From Bog-159 sp963709155 (lineage in GTDB: Bacteria; Acidobacteriota; Terriglobia; Bryobacterales; Bryobacteraceae), in assembly GCA_963709155.1 (NCBI GenBank), contig CAVPVD010000005.1:682001-746000 (forward strand): a DNA stretch of 64,000 nucleotides. The letters are read 5' to 3'. How positions within the stretch are numbered: position 1 is the first letter of the stretch; the number at the start of each line of letters is the position of its first letter. Below are positions 45,738 through 54,808 of the stretch, piece by piece. The position numbers and the translations under genes are program-made. Below the pieces are notes generated by a model. It did not search any database and was not told where the DNA came from. It saw only the letters and a list, made by a program, of their open reading frames with translations.

Positions 45738-47852
45738 TTATTCCGCCTTGACCGATTGCAGCTTGCCGATCATGGTATCCGCCCACTGCGCATCCGACGA
45801 ATCGTAGCCCAACTGGGTCCAGCGCCATGCGCCTTTCGGATCGATAATCCAGTTCTGCGGGATACCCACGGAGTCGAGCAGCGAGAGCACGAAACTATAA
45901 GCCGGCAGCACCGGGAACGTGAAACCTTTATCCTTCACGAACGGCGCCACCAGCCCCAGGTCCTCGTCGATGTTCAGCGTCACAATCTGCACGTCGGACC
46001 TGTCCTTCACCTTCTCGTACAGCTTTTCCAGCTTGGGCAGTTCCGCTTGGCACGGTCCGCACCAGGTGGCCCAAACATTGATCAGCACGGATTTTCCTTC
46101 CAGATTCTTCACGTGCCACGTCTTGCCAGTGAGATCCGACAGTTCGAAGGCGGGCATCGCCTTGGTCGCTTTCTCCCAGCGGCCCTCCGCCAGTTCCTGC
46201 GCCTTTCCGGCGGGCGGCTTTTTCCAGACATTCCAGGCCGCTTCGGTACCGCCGGTGTCCTTCCACACGGCGCGGGCTTCGTCCAGCAGGTTGTCTTTGA
46301 GCCGGCCGTGATACGGTTCCGGCGTTTTCTCCCGCAGGAAGAGGGCCTGCTGGTAGAAGGTCAACGCATCGGCTTTGCGGCCATCCACAACCGCCAGGCG
46401 GGCGCGATTCAGCCAGTAGCCCGAGGCCGCTTTGACATCGTCCGGCGGCTGCGTTTCGACCGACGCTTGAATGCGGTCCGCCTCCGCAGGCTTTCCCAGC
46501 AGTATCGCCGCTCGCAGGATCAGTCCAGCCGACTGTTGCTCCGAGTAAATCTCCTGCGACTTGCGATCCTTAGCGTCCGCCTCCGTCAGGTTATCGCTGC
46601 GATTCATCTCCCGCTCCACCTCCGCCCACTTTGCGCCTTCCCGGGCCAGTTCGATGGCGCGCTCCGGTTGCCATTTATGATCCAGAAGGAACGTTGCCGC
46701 GTTGAAATAGTTCCAGGACCGGGGCTGCTCGTAGGCTGTAATCTCCGCCAGATAATCGTCAAGGACGGCCATCCCTTCCTTTTCGGATATATCCCGGTCG
46801 TCGAAGATCGTATAGAACGGGTACACGTGTTCCACGTACCGGTATTCGGTGAACTGGGCCATCCAGCCCTTCAGCGCTGCGGCCTGCTCGGCATCGTACT
46901 TTTTCCAGACCGCCAGGTCCTTCTGATCTTCGGGCTCCTTGTGGGCTTTGTCCCAGCGGTCGTCGACGATCGAAAAAGCTTCCTCGGAATGCGGAAACGC
47001 GTGGATCACCCGATCTTCCATGGCCGTCACGGTCTCGGCCGTCGCGCCGCTTTGCTTATATCCGTCTTTCAGGAAGACCAGCCATTCGGCATCCGGCTTT
47101 GGATTCATCGATTCGAGACGCTTCAGGTCTTCGGCCACTTGCTTTCGCAGGGCATCGTGCTCCTGCGGCGGGCGGGTTCGGAACTCCAGACCCCAGAGCG
47201 TGGCGTAATCCTGCAGCCGCTTCGGATCGGTTTCTCCAGCGAGCCGCGTGCGCAAAGCTGCGGCGACGCGCGTTTGCAGTTCCTTGCTGCCGGCCCGGCT
47301 CAAGGTCCCTTGGGCGCCCGGGTCGGTTGAGGAGGGACAGGCCGCGAAAAAGGCCTCCGTTTCTTCGGCCGCTTTCTTCTTGTCAACCAGCTTGCCGGTG
47401 GCGTGGATGCGCGCCAGGGTGATCGCGGGCCACGGGAAATCCGGCGCCTTGGATCGGGCTTGTTCCAACAACTGAATGGCGCGTGGCGTGTCTTTGCCGT
47501 TGAGAACCAGCGCTGCCAGGTACAGCGTCAGGGGATCGTCCTGCCCGGCTTGCTTCACGTAGCGCTCCATCAGCGCCGGATAATTCTCCGGGTCGGCATA
47601 GCGAGTGGTCTGAATCAATTGGCGGTAGGGCTCCAACTCACGCGGGTACTGAGCAATCAGATCTTCGAATACCTGGCGCTTGAGCGCGATCTGCTCGCTA
47701 AATTTCATCTGCTGGAGGGTGTTGGGGTTCAGCCTCGTTTCGATTGCGTGCCGGACTTCCGGACGGGTTTCACAACCGGGGAGCGCGGGCGGCGTTTGGG
47801 CCAAAAGGGCTTGGATACCGGCAGCCAAAAGGACAGCGGCGAGGGTGCGCAT
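45738..47852 (-). CDS. Secreted TlpA-like thioredoxin-fold protein with TPR-like N-terminal region
   Basis: This 704-aa protein has a signal peptide (about residues 1-18) and a long helical region (about 30-540) with TPR-like helix pairs. A C-terminal TlpA/ResA-type thioredoxin domain (about 550-700) follows, with the active site NVWATWCGPCQAELPKLEKL (CGPC near 598). It probably acts as a membrane-associated or periplasmic thiol-disulfide oxidoreductase; the partner is unknown. The start is supported by AAGGAGAT 5 nt upstream. It is convergent with queG and has the shortened repeat at its 3' side. Confidence 0.88.
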   Translation of the reverse strand: MRTLAAVLLAAGIQALLAQTPPALPGCETRPEVRHAIETRLNPNTLQQMKFSEQIALKRQVFEDLIAQYPRELEPYRQLIQTTRYADPENYPALMERYVKQAGQDDPLTLYLAALVLNGKDTPRAIQLLEQARSKAPDFPWPAITLARIHATGKLVDKKKAAEETEAFFAACPSSTDPGAQGTLSRAGSKELQTRVAAALRTRLAGETDPKRLQDYATLWGLEFRTRPPQEHDALRKQVAEDLKRLESMNPKPDAEWLVFLKDGYKQSGATAETVTAMEDRVIHAFPHSEEAFSIVDDRWDKAHKEPEDQKDLAVWKKYDAEQAAALKGWMAQFTEYRYVEHVYPFYTIFDDRDISEKEGMAVLDDYLAEITAYEQPRSWNYFNAATFLLDHKWQPERAIELAREGAKWAEVEREMNRSDNLTEADAKDRKSQEIYSEQQSAGLILRAAILLGKPAEADRIQASVETQPPDDVKAASGYWLNRARLAVVDGRKADALTFYQQALFLREKTPEPYHGRLKDNLLDEARAVWKDTGGTEAAWNVWKKPPAGKAQELAEGRWEKATKAMPAFELSDLTGKTWHVKNLEGKSVLINVWATWCGPCQAELPKLEKLYEKVKDRSDVQIVTLNIDEDLGLVAPFVKDKGFTFPVLPAYSFVLSLLDSVGIPQNWIIDPKGAWRWTQLGYDSSDAQWADTMIGKLQSVKAE

Positions 47853-47967
47853 GGGGATCTCCTTGTCTTGCAGTGTAGCCCGGACGGGACCGGGCCCGCC
47901 AGCTTCAGGTGCTTAACTGCGGGTTTTCAGAGCCGCGACCGTAAGGGAGCGGTTTCTTCAATCAGCT
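47853..47967. other. 115-bp intergenic spacer with short hairpin
   Basis: On the minus strand this holds the end of the upstream SBBP gene and the promoter region of the TlpA-like gene. TACACT lies about 25 nt before the ATG and would be the -10 element. A GC-rich segment CGCGACCGTAAGGGAGCGGT at 47935-47954 can form a short hairpin without a T-run. It could weakly terminate the upstream transcript. Confidence 0.4.
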
Positions 47968-50097
47968 TCAAGGCGTCCGCGGAGTCGTGTAAAGGCCGAA
48001 AGGCGCGCTGTCGATCCCATTCACGTCCAGATAATAGGACTGGCTGGCGGTGGCCTGGAAATTCACCTGAACCACGCCCGTCACCATGCCGGGCGCCGCG
48101 CCGCTGTAGGTCACGTTTGCCTGAGTTCCGTCAGACTGCAAGATCTCGCAGAGGGTCAGCGCAGCCGCACAGAACTCGTTCGCGACAGGCGCCAGTTGCC
48201 CGTCTCTTCCGTGAAAGTAACCGGTTCCGGTGGCCCAAATTGCGACGAACGAACCCACCGGCGCCGGATTCGCCTGTGAATTGACGGTACCGTCCTGGTT
48301 GATCGCGGCGGCGCCGCCATCCGCATTGAGAAACACGCCGGGCGCCGCCAGATCGACCATCACCCGGAAATCCGGCAACAGCGTACCCTGCGTAATGATT
48401 TGCAGTTCCACAGCCGATGCCGGAGTCAACTCCACGGGCGCAATTGCATTGATTTGAGTTGCCGAGACGTATAGCAGGGGCGCGGGAGTGCCGTCGATCG
48501 TGACTTGTAGTGCGCCAAGCGTCGTCGGGAGAAGACCTGCTGCATCGAAGAGCGCCCAAAGGGGCGTGGCCGGCCCCATGTTTAGTCCGTAAATGGCGAT
48601 CAATTCACCGGGCGCGAGACGCCCCGACAGCACTCCGCCCGCGGCGTTCGTCACACCGAACATCCAGGGATCGGAAGTCGTTCCGGGCACCGCGGCGGCC
48701 GGGAAGGCCGAGACGAGACCGTTAGCGCCGGCGACGTGGATCACGCCGCTCGCATCCACCGCCAGCGCCTGCGCGACGGTATTGCCGGGCCACAGCGCCG
48801 CATAAGTAAGCGCCGTACCCGTGGGGTTCAATTCCGCCAGGAATTCGCTGCCGCCTGGAGTCACGGAGACGACCGTAGGAAAGTTGGCGGATCGCGTAAT
48901 TCCCGAAACCCACACGTCGCCGGCGGAATCGGTGGCAAGGGTCTGCGCGGCGTCCGAACCTGTTCCACCCAGGAGCGTCGCCCACACCATCGCGCTGCCC
49001 CCGGGGTTCAGCTTGGCCACGAACGCGTCGGGGGGGTCCACGTACGGCAACGATCCCGCGCCGGCCAGCGAGGTTTGAAACGCCTCCGCCGTCACCGGAA
49101 ACGCGGGGTCCGACGTGGCGCCGGAGAGATAAACATTTCCCGCCGCATCCGCGGCAATCGCCGCAATGAAGTCCGTGGCCACCGTGCCGGTTGCGGGATT
49201 CAGATTCCCGGGACCCAGATACGTCACGTAGCCCAGGCCCGTCCCCGCGAAATTCACTTTGGCGACAAATGCGCCGATTCCAGTTGCCCGCAGCACGCCG
49301 CTCGTGGTGGGCAGGCCCATGCCAGCGCTGCCCGCGATATAGGCGTTGCCCGCCGGATCTACCGCAATCGCCGTTCCAGTAGTGGGAGAGGATTGCAAGA
49401 AGCAGGAACTACCCTCCACGGTGGTTTCGCACCCGGGCACCGGGCCCGTGAGCGCTCCGGCATATAGAATCTGGCTGCCCACGGGGTTGATCTTGGCGAA
49501 GAATGCGCCCGAAAAGTCGAAGATTCCGTTGTCGGATACGCTGGCCGCAGGCATGCCCGGCGTGTACGGATAGTCCTGGGCCGCCGTCGTCCCGATCACA
49601 TAGGCATTGCCCATCGCATCGGCGGCTACCCCGGTGAGCGAGCTATAGCCCTCCGCGCCTCCCAGATAAGTCGCGTAGACCGGTGTTCCGTCCGCGGTCA
49701 GCTTCATCAGAAATCCCGTGCCCGAGTAGGCGCCCGCGCTGCCGCCGAACGGGACGCTTTGCAGCGGATTATGCAGCGGAAAGTCCGTCGATGTCGTGTT
49801 CCCCGCGATGTAGATGTTGCCGGAAGGATCGATGGCGATCCCGTTGGCATGGTCCGTCCCCTTGCCGCTGAACGTGGCCAGCAGGGTTAGATTGCCGGAC
49901 GGGTCCAGCTTGCCGACGAAGATATCCGTCGTGGCTGCCATGATCACGCGGCTGCCCGTGATATAGGTGTTACCGCCCGCGTCCGTAGCGATTGCCGAGA
50001 CTTGGTATGGGTTAGCATCCCCGATGTAGGTGGAGTAGCTTGCGGCGTGGACGAGGGCGGCACACGCCAGCAGAGCAGGTACGGCAATTTTTAGCAT
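47968..50097 (-). CDS. Secreted SBBP-repeat beta-propeller protein with TIGR03437 C-terminal domain
   Basis: This 709-aa protein has a signal peptide (MLKIAVPALLACAALVHA). About seven SBBP-type repeats follow between residues 20 and 460; each contains a GNxYIxG or GNVYLSG turn, as in DPSGNIYIAGNTTSTDFP. The final 235 residues (from GVTNAAGGVLSGRLAPGEL) form the Solibacter TIGR03437 domain, shared with the GH30 locus. The role is unknown; such proteins are probably cell-surface or secreted and may bind partners or substrates through the propeller. It is the gene upstream of the TlpA-like gene on the same strand. Confidence 0.88.
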   Translation of the reverse strand: MLKIAVPALLACAALVHAASYSTYIGDANPYQVSAIATDAGGNTYITGSRVIMAATTDIFVGKLDPSGNLTLLATFSGKGTDHANGIAIDPSGNIYIAGNTTSTDFPLHNPLQSVPFGGSAGAYSGTGFLMKLTADGTPVYATYLGGAEGYSSLTGVAADAMGNAYVIGTTAAQDYPYTPGMPAASVSDNGIFDFSGAFFAKINPVGSQILYAGALTGPVPGCETTVEGSSCFLQSSPTTGTAIAVDPAGNAYIAGSAGMGLPTTSGVLRATGIGAFVAKVNFAGTGLGYVTYLGPGNLNPATGTVATDFIAAIAADAAGNVYLSGATSDPAFPVTAEAFQTSLAGAGSLPYVDPPDAFVAKLNPGGSAMVWATLLGGTGSDAAQTLATDSAGDVWVSGITRSANFPTVVSVTPGGSEFLAELNPTGTALTYAALWPGNTVAQALAVDASGVIHVAGANGLVSAFPAAAVPGTTSDPWMFGVTNAAGGVLSGRLAPGELIAIYGLNMGPATPLWALFDAAGLLPTTLGALQVTIDGTPAPLLYVSATQINAIAPVELTPASAVELQIITQGTLLPDFRVMVDLAAPGVFLNADGGAAAINQDGTVNSQANPAPVGSFVAIWATGTGYFHGRDGQLAPVANEFCAAALTLCEILQSDGTQANVTYSGAAPGMVTGVVQVNFQATASQSYYLDVNGIDSAPFGLYTTPRTP

Positions 50098-50166
50098 GGG
50101 ATTTCCGCGGACGCGGTGACTTTAGATTACCGCCGCCCGATTCTGATGTCAAACCCCGTTTCGGTT

Positions 50167-50197
50167 CCTTACGCGTCAACAGCGCTGCAGCGTAAGG
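50167..50197. promoter_or_regulatory. Inverted repeat CCTTACGC-N15-GCGTAAGG upstream of the M24 peptidase
   Basis: Perfect 8-bp arms lie at 50167-50174 and 50190-50197, separated by 15 bp (arm centres 23 bp apart, about two helical turns). They end 4 bp before the TATACT hexamer. The position suits a dimeric regulator binding at the promoter. Confidence 0.45.
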
Positions 50198-50201
50198 CCG
50201 T

Positions 50202-50207
50202 TATACT
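50202..50207 (+). promoter_or_regulatory. Candidate -10 element (TATACT) of a leaderless promoter
   Basis: TATACT begins 14 nt before the ATG at 50216. The expected leader is about 2 nt, although a weak TAGGA overlaps the start. The upstream inverted repeat replaces any -35 box. Confidence 0.55.
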
Positions 50208-50215
50208 GTATAGGA

Positions 50216-51463
50216 ATGCGCCTGATCTGCCTCTGCTGCGCCCTGCTGGCCGCTCGCCCAGGCGTCGCCGCGCCCGGCCCGGAGGAATATCGCGCGCGGC
50301 GCGCCGAACTGTCCCAAAAGCTTCACGATGGCGTCCTGGTGCTGTTTGGAGCCACCGACAAAGGGGAAGAAAATCTTCGCAGCGGTTTCTTTCAGGAATC
50401 CAATTTCTATTACCTCACGGGTTGGCGCGAACCCGGCGCGATCCTCTTAGTCGCACCGCCTCAGGAAGACAAACCCTACGCCATCCTGTTCCTGCCCCGC
50501 CGCCATCCCGACCAGGAAAAATGGACCGGCCGCAAACTCGGACCCGACGATCCCGCCATCGGCCAACTTACCGGCTTCGACACCGTGCTGAACACCGAAA
50601 GTTTCGAGAGCGAGCTACACAAGCAACTCGAACACTATTCCGGCATTTATACCATCGGCGAACAGAGCACCGCCGCGCTTAAGGAACTGGCTCCCTTGCG
50701 CGATATCTCGGGCGCGGGTCCCATGATTGCGCGCCTGCGCATGCATAAGTCGCCCGAAGAACTGGCGCTCATCCAGAAATCCATCGATATCACATTGGAT
50801 GCGCATCGCGCCGCATGGAGACGCGCCGCTCCCGGCGAGTACGAATATCAGGTAGCCGCCACCATGACCGCCGTCTATTTCAACGCGGGATGCGAGCGGA
50901 ATGCGTACGCGCCCATCGTGGGCTCCGGGCCCAACAGCACCGTTTTGCACTATTCCCGCAATTCCCGGCGCATGGATCGCGGCGAGCTGCTGCTGATGGA
51001 TGTTGGCGCGGAGTGCGCCGGATACGCTGCCGATATCACGCGCACCATCCCGGTGGGTGCGCGGTACAGCAAACGCCAGCGCGAGATCTACGAGGTGGTG
51101 CTGGGCGCGCAAAACGCCGTGATCGCCGCCATCAAGCCCGGCCTTCCCTTCGGCGACCTCAACAAGGTCGCGCGCGATTACATCAATACACACGGCAAGG
51201 ATCTGCACGGCGAGCCGTTGGGTAAGTATTTCACGCACGGTGTCAGTCATCACGTGGGGCTCGACGTGCACGACGCCACCGATTTCAGCCAGCCCCTGGC
51301 CGAAGGCAATGTCATCACCGTGGAGCCGGGCATCTACATTCCCGAGGAGAACATCGGTATCCGCATCGAGGATATGGTCCTGGTAACTAAGGATGGCGCC
51401 AGGTTGATGAGCGGCGCGTTGCCGCGCGATCCCACCGAAATCGAGAAAGCTATCGGCAGGTGA
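50216..51463 (+). CDS. Secreted M24B metallopeptidase (Xaa-Pro aminopeptidase/dipeptidase type)
   Basis: This 415-aa enzyme removes residues next to proline from peptides. A signal peptide (MRLICLCCALLAARPGVA) is followed by the aminopeptidase P N-terminal domain (about 22-160) and the pita-bread catalytic domain (about 185-405). Metal ligands are visible in MDVGAECAGYAADITR (two Asp), THGVSHHVGLDVHD (His), VITVEPGIY (Glu) and IRIEDMVLV (Glu). It starts a unit with the CHASE2 kinase (3 nt gap) and the sigma-54 regulator. Confidence 0.91.
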   Translation: MRLICLCCALLAARPGVAAPGPEEYRARRAELSQKLHDGVLVLFGATDKGEENLRSGFFQESNFYYLTGWREPGAILLVAPPQEDKPYAILFLPRRHPDQEKWTGRKLGPDDPAIGQLTGFDTVLNTESFESELHKQLEHYSGIYTIGEQSTAALKELAPLRDISGAGPMIARLRMHKSPEELALIQKSIDITLDAHRAAWRRAAPGEYEYQVAATMTAVYFNAGCERNAYAPIVGSGPNSTVLHYSRNSRRMDRGELLLMDVGAECAGYAADITRTIPVGARYSKRQREIYEVVLGAQNAVIAAIKPGLPFGDLNKVARDYINTHGKDLHGEPLGKYFTHGVSHHVGLDVHDATDFSQPLAEGNVITVEPGIYIPEENIGIRIEDMVLVTKDGARLMSGALPRDPTEIEKAIGR

Positions 51464-51466
51464 GGC

Positions 51467-53326
51467 ATGCAGCGCGTTAGCCGGCAAACCACGATCTACT
51501 GGGCGCTGCTGGCGGCATCCTTCGTCGTGGCCATGACCGCGAGCTGGACCAGCTTCGGTGAACAAATCGACAACGATGCTTACGACTGGATGTTCCGGTT
51601 GTATCAACCGCCCGTCTGGCAGCCGCAAAGCGTCGTGCTGGCCGTCGATGAAGCGTCGCTGAATGCCTACGGCGGCGTGCCGGGCCTGCGCAAGCCCCTG
51701 GCCGAAGCACTCCGGCTGATCTCGACGGCATCACCCAAAGCCGTCGCGGTGGACGTGATTCTGACCGACGCGACCGACCCGCAGACGGATGCGCGCCTGG
51801 CGGGCGCCATGGCCCTGATCCCCCGCCTGGTGCTGGCATGTCAACTCCTGCCGGATAGCTCGGCTTGGGAAGATCCGCTGCCGTTGTTCGCAACCCATGC
51901 CGCGGCACTGGGACATGTCCACGTGGAGCAATCCGATCAACTGGATGCTGTGGGCCGGTCTCTGCCGCTGGAGGAATTTACGGGCAGGGTGCGGCGCTGG
52001 GCTCTGTCGTTGGAGGCTTACCGCGTAAGCCGTAACGCGACCATTCTGGAATCGCCGGAGGATCTGGAGGTGGGCCGGCGCGCGATCCCCGCCACGCGCG
52101 CCGGCGGGCGGCAAATGCGCATCCGCTACGCGCCGCGGGCGATGAGTATTCCGCGAGTTTCGCTGAAGGCGCTGCTCGAAAATCCGCGCTTGGCGGATCA
52201 ATTTTCGGGTAAGGTGGTTTTCGCTGGAGTCACCGCCCAGACCGCGGTGCGCGACTGGCTGATCACGCCCTATTCCGGAGGCACCCCCATGGTCGGCGTC
52301 GAGATCCATGCCAATGCCTTCGAAACCATCGCGCAAGGCTTGTTTTTGACCGACGCGCCGCCATCCGCGGTCTTCGGTTTCAGTTTACTGCTGGTCGCCG
52401 CGCTCGGCCTGACTTACAGCCGCTTCACCGGCCGCACGGCGAACGGCCTGGCTGCCGCGATTCTGGCGGTCGCGCACGTGACGCCCTACTGGTGCTTCAC
52501 TCACCGCATCGTCTTTTCGTTCTGCGCGCCGGTATCTTCCGCTTGGTTGTCACTGATCACCGCTGGCGGCTATCAATTGCTGGTGGTGCGCCGCAGCCTG
52601 CGCCGGTCCGAAGCCGAACGCGACCGCTACCGCCAGACCATCCACTTTGTCACGCACGAAATGCGCACGCCGCTCACCGCCATTCAGGGATCCAGCGAGT
52701 TAATGGGACGCTATGCCCTGCCGGACGAGAAGCGCAAGCAGATCACCGAGTTGATCAACACCGAATCGAAGCGCCTGGGCCGCATGATCGAAATGTTCCT
52801 CAGCGTGGAGCGCCTTTCCGCCGGCCAGGTGGAGCTGAAGAAAGAGCCGTTCGCTGCGGGCGAGCTGATGGCCGGCTGCGTGGCGCGCGCGCTGCCACTG
52901 GCTGAGCGTAAGCAGATCAAGATCCTGACGGAGGCCTCGGCGGGTGAAATCGTGCTCACCGGCGACCGCGAACTGATGGAGTACGCCTTCTACAATCTGC
53001 TGACCAACGCCATCAAATACTCGCCGCCGCGCACGCAAGTTACGCTCGCCGCGGTGCGCAAGCATGGGCAGGCCTATATCTCGGTAGAGGATCAGGGCAT
53101 CGGCATGGACAAGAAAGAGGTAAGAAAAATCTTTCAGAAGTTTTACCGCACCAAACGCGCGGAGCAATCCGGAGAAGTGGGGACGGGCATCGGCCTTTCC
53201 ATCGTGGAACAGATTGTGATCCAGCATTCCGGTACCATTGAAGTGATGAGCCGTCCCGGGGAGGGGTCCCGGTTCACCATGGTTCTGCCCGCGCCGGTTG
53301 CGGCTGCGCTGGCCAAAGAAAGCTGA
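51467..53326 (+). CDS. CHASE2-domain sensor histidine kinase
   Basis: This 619-aa kinase has an N-terminal TM helix (about 8-27) and an extracellular CHASE2 domain (about 30-300). Three TM helices (about 308-372), a HisKA domain with the phosphorylated His near residue 396 (FVTHEMRTPLTAIQG) and a HATPase domain (YAFYNLLTNAIKYSP, GTGIGLSIVEQI) follow. The stimulus for CHASE2 is not known. It starts 3 nt after the peptidase gene and ends 11 nt before the sigma-54 regulator, so peptidase, kinase and regulator are probably one transcript. Confidence 0.92.
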   Translation: MQRVSRQTTIYWALLAASFVVAMTASWTSFGEQIDNDAYDWMFRLYQPPVWQPQSVVLAVDEASLNAYGGVPGLRKPLAEALRLISTASPKAVAVDVILTDATDPQTDARLAGAMALIPRLVLACQLLPDSSAWEDPLPLFATHAAALGHVHVEQSDQLDAVGRSLPLEEFTGRVRRWALSLEAYRVSRNATILESPEDLEVGRRAIPATRAGGRQMRIRYAPRAMSIPRVSLKALLENPRLADQFSGKVVFAGVTAQTAVRDWLITPYSGGTPMVGVEIHANAFETIAQGLFLTDAPPSAVFGFSLLLVAALGLTYSRFTGRTANGLAAAILAVAHVTPYWCFTHRIVFSFCAPVSSAWLSLITAGGYQLLVVRRSLRRSEAERDRYRQTIHFVTHEMRTPLTAIQGSSELMGRYALPDEKRKQITELINTESKRLGRMIEMFLSVERLSAGQVELKKEPFAAGELMAGCVARALPLAERKQIKILTEASAGEIVLTGDRELMEYAFYNLLTNAIKYSPPRTQVTLAAVRKHGQAYISVEDQGIGMDKKEVRKIFQKFYRTKRAEQSGEVGTGIGLSIVEQIVIQHSGTIEVMSRPGEGSRFTMVLPAPVAAALAKES

Positions 53327-53337
53327 AAATAAAGCTA

Positions 53338-54648
53338 ATGCAGCGATTACTGGTTGTCGAAGACGATCCGGCGGTGCGCATGACCGTCGTGACGTTCCTG
53401 GAACTGGAGGGCTACTCCGTAGACGCTGTCGCTTCTACCGGCGAAGCCCTGGAACGGTTGTCGGAAAACAGCTACCCCATCGTAATCTCGGATATTTACA
53501 TCGACGATCGCACTGGCCTGGACGTGCTGGACGCGGCTCGCAACAAGGACCCCCAGTGCTCCGTGATTCTGATGACGGCGCGCGGGACCATGGAAACGGT
53601 GATGGCCGCCACCCGCGGCGGCGCCTTCGACTATGTGGCCAAGCCATTTGAAATCGACCGCATGCTGGAAACCATCAAGCGCGCCGAAGCCGCCCGTCAG
53701 GACAAAGAGAAGGAAGCCGGTCCCGACGATCTACCGGAAAGCGAAATGATCGGCAGTTCCGCCGCCATGGTCGAGATTTATAAGACCGCTTCCCTGGTGG
53801 CGCCAACCGATGCCACCGTGCTGATCGAGGGTGAAACCGGTACCGGCAAGGAACTGGTTGCGCGCATGATCCACCGCTTCAGCGCGCGGGCCAGCCAGCC
53901 ATTTGTTCCAGTGGATTGCGCGTCTATCGCCCCCTCGCTGCTCGAAAGCGAGTTGTTCGGCGCCATGAAGGGCGCCTACACGGGCGCCGACCGCGACCGC
54001 GCGGGCATGATCGAATCCGCCAATCGCGGCACCGTGCTGCTGGACGAGATCGGCGATATCGAGTTGAATTTCCAGTTCAAGTTGTTGCGTTTCCTGCAGG
54101 AGCGCGAAATCCGGCCGGTAGGCGCGGCGCGCGGCAAACAGGTGGACGTGCGCGTGCTCGCCGCCACCAACCGCGACATGCAGAAACTGGTTGACGACGG
54201 CAAGTTTCGCGAGGACCTCTGGTTCCGGCTCAACGTCGTCCGTATCGTGATTCCACCATTGCGCGACCGCCGCGGCGATGTGCCGCTCCTGGCCCGGTTT
54301 TTCCTGAATAAATATAACGCGCGCTACAACCATTCCGCGCGCCTGATGGAATCCGGGCTGAAGGCTTTACAGGAATACGTCTGGCCCGGTAATGTGCGCC
54401 AGTTGCAACACCTCATCGAGCGTCTTACGATTCTGGCCCCCAGCGGACGGGTTGACGGCGGCGCCGTACAGCACGCGCTTACCGCCATGGAATCGCGCGA
54501 CGACCCCGGGGAAACCCTGGCCGAGGCTGAAGAGGAGCAGATCCGCCGCGTGTTAGCCGCCACCGGCGGAAATAAGAGCCGCGCGGCGCAGATCCTGGGA
54601 ATCGAACGTAAGACGCTGTACCGCAAGCTTGATCGCATGAAACCATAG
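53338..54648 (+). CDS. Sigma-54-dependent response regulator, NtrC family
   Basis: This 436-aa activator has a receiver domain with Asp52 (VISDIYIDD), an AAA+ domain with Walker A GETGTGKE (164-171) and contact loop GAYTGA (212-217), and a C-terminal Fis-type helix-turn-helix (about 400-432, AAQILGIERKTLYRKLDRM). It is the presumed partner of the CHASE2 kinase. The downstream FG-GAP gene has a sigma-70-type promoter rather than a -24/-12 element, so this regulator's targets lie elsewhere. Confidence 0.92.
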   Translation: MQRLLVVEDDPAVRMTVVTFLELEGYSVDAVASTGEALERLSENSYPIVISDIYIDDRTGLDVLDAARNKDPQCSVILMTARGTMETVMAATRGGAFDYVAKPFEIDRMLETIKRAEAARQDKEKEAGPDDLPESEMIGSSAAMVEIYKTASLVAPTDATVLIEGETGTGKELVARMIHRFSARASQPFVPVDCASIAPSLLESELFGAMKGAYTGADRDRAGMIESANRGTVLLDEIGDIELNFQFKLLRFLQEREIRPVGAARGKQVDVRVLAATNRDMQKLVDDGKFREDLWFRLNVVRIVIPPLRDRRGDVPLLARFFLNKYNARYNHSARLMESGLKALQEYVWPGNVRQLQHLIERLTILAPSGRVDGGAVQHALTAMESRDDPGETLAEAEEEQIRRVLAATGGNKSRAAQILGIERKTLYRKLDRMKP

Positions 54649-54656
54649 GAATTACC

Positions 54657-54676
54657 CTAAAGTCCTAGGACTTTTT
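54657..54676 (+). terminator. Possible weak terminator, AAAGTCCTAGGACTTT palindrome
   Basis: AAAGTC-CTAG-GACTTT followed by TTCTG lies 8 nt after the sigma-54 regulator stop. The 6-bp stem is AT-containing and the T-tract is short, so termination is only a possibility. The palindrome may instead be an operator. Confidence 0.35.
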
Positions 54677-54752
54677 CTGTGGTTCTAGCAGTACTCCCTA
54701 GAACTATTTCTTACCTATTCTGATGGTATTTACAAATATTTGTAAGTACTAG
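54665..54752. promoter_or_regulatory. Cluster of CTAG-centred palindromes and a 16-bp perfect palindrome
   Basis: The AT-rich spacer before the FG-GAP gene contains four CTAG tetramers (54665, 54685, 54698 and 54749). The second and third form the inverted repeat GTTCTAG-N9-CTAGAAC. A perfect 16-bp palindrome, TTACAAATATTTGTAA, lies at 54730-54745, 10 bp upstream of the -35 box. CTAG is usually rare in bacterial DNA. The arrangement suggests an operator region. Confidence 0.5.
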
Positions 54753-54755
54753 CAC

Positions 54756-54784
54756 TTGATCGTCAACTCTTTTCTCTATATACT
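54756..54784 (+). promoter_or_regulatory. Canonical sigma-70 promoter TTGATC-N17-TATACT
   Basis: The -35 box TTGATC (54756-54761) and the -10 box TATACT (54779-54784) are separated by exactly 17 nt. The predicted start near 54791 gives a leader of about 18 nt containing the Shine-Dalgarno sequence AGGAAGGG (54793-54800). Confidence 0.7.
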
Positions 54785-54808
54785 TGCTGCACAGGAAGGG
54801 TTACATTC

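Noticed and set aside
47935..47960. Strong intrinsic terminator after the SBBP gene
   Set aside because: The hairpin is short and lacks a T-run on the relevant strand, so only a weak role is possible.
54649..54808. Sigma-54 -24/-12 promoter for the FG-GAP gene, suggested by the upstream regulator
   Set aside because: No GG-N10-GC pair with flanking consensus was found; a sigma-70 promoter with 17-bp spacing fits instead.
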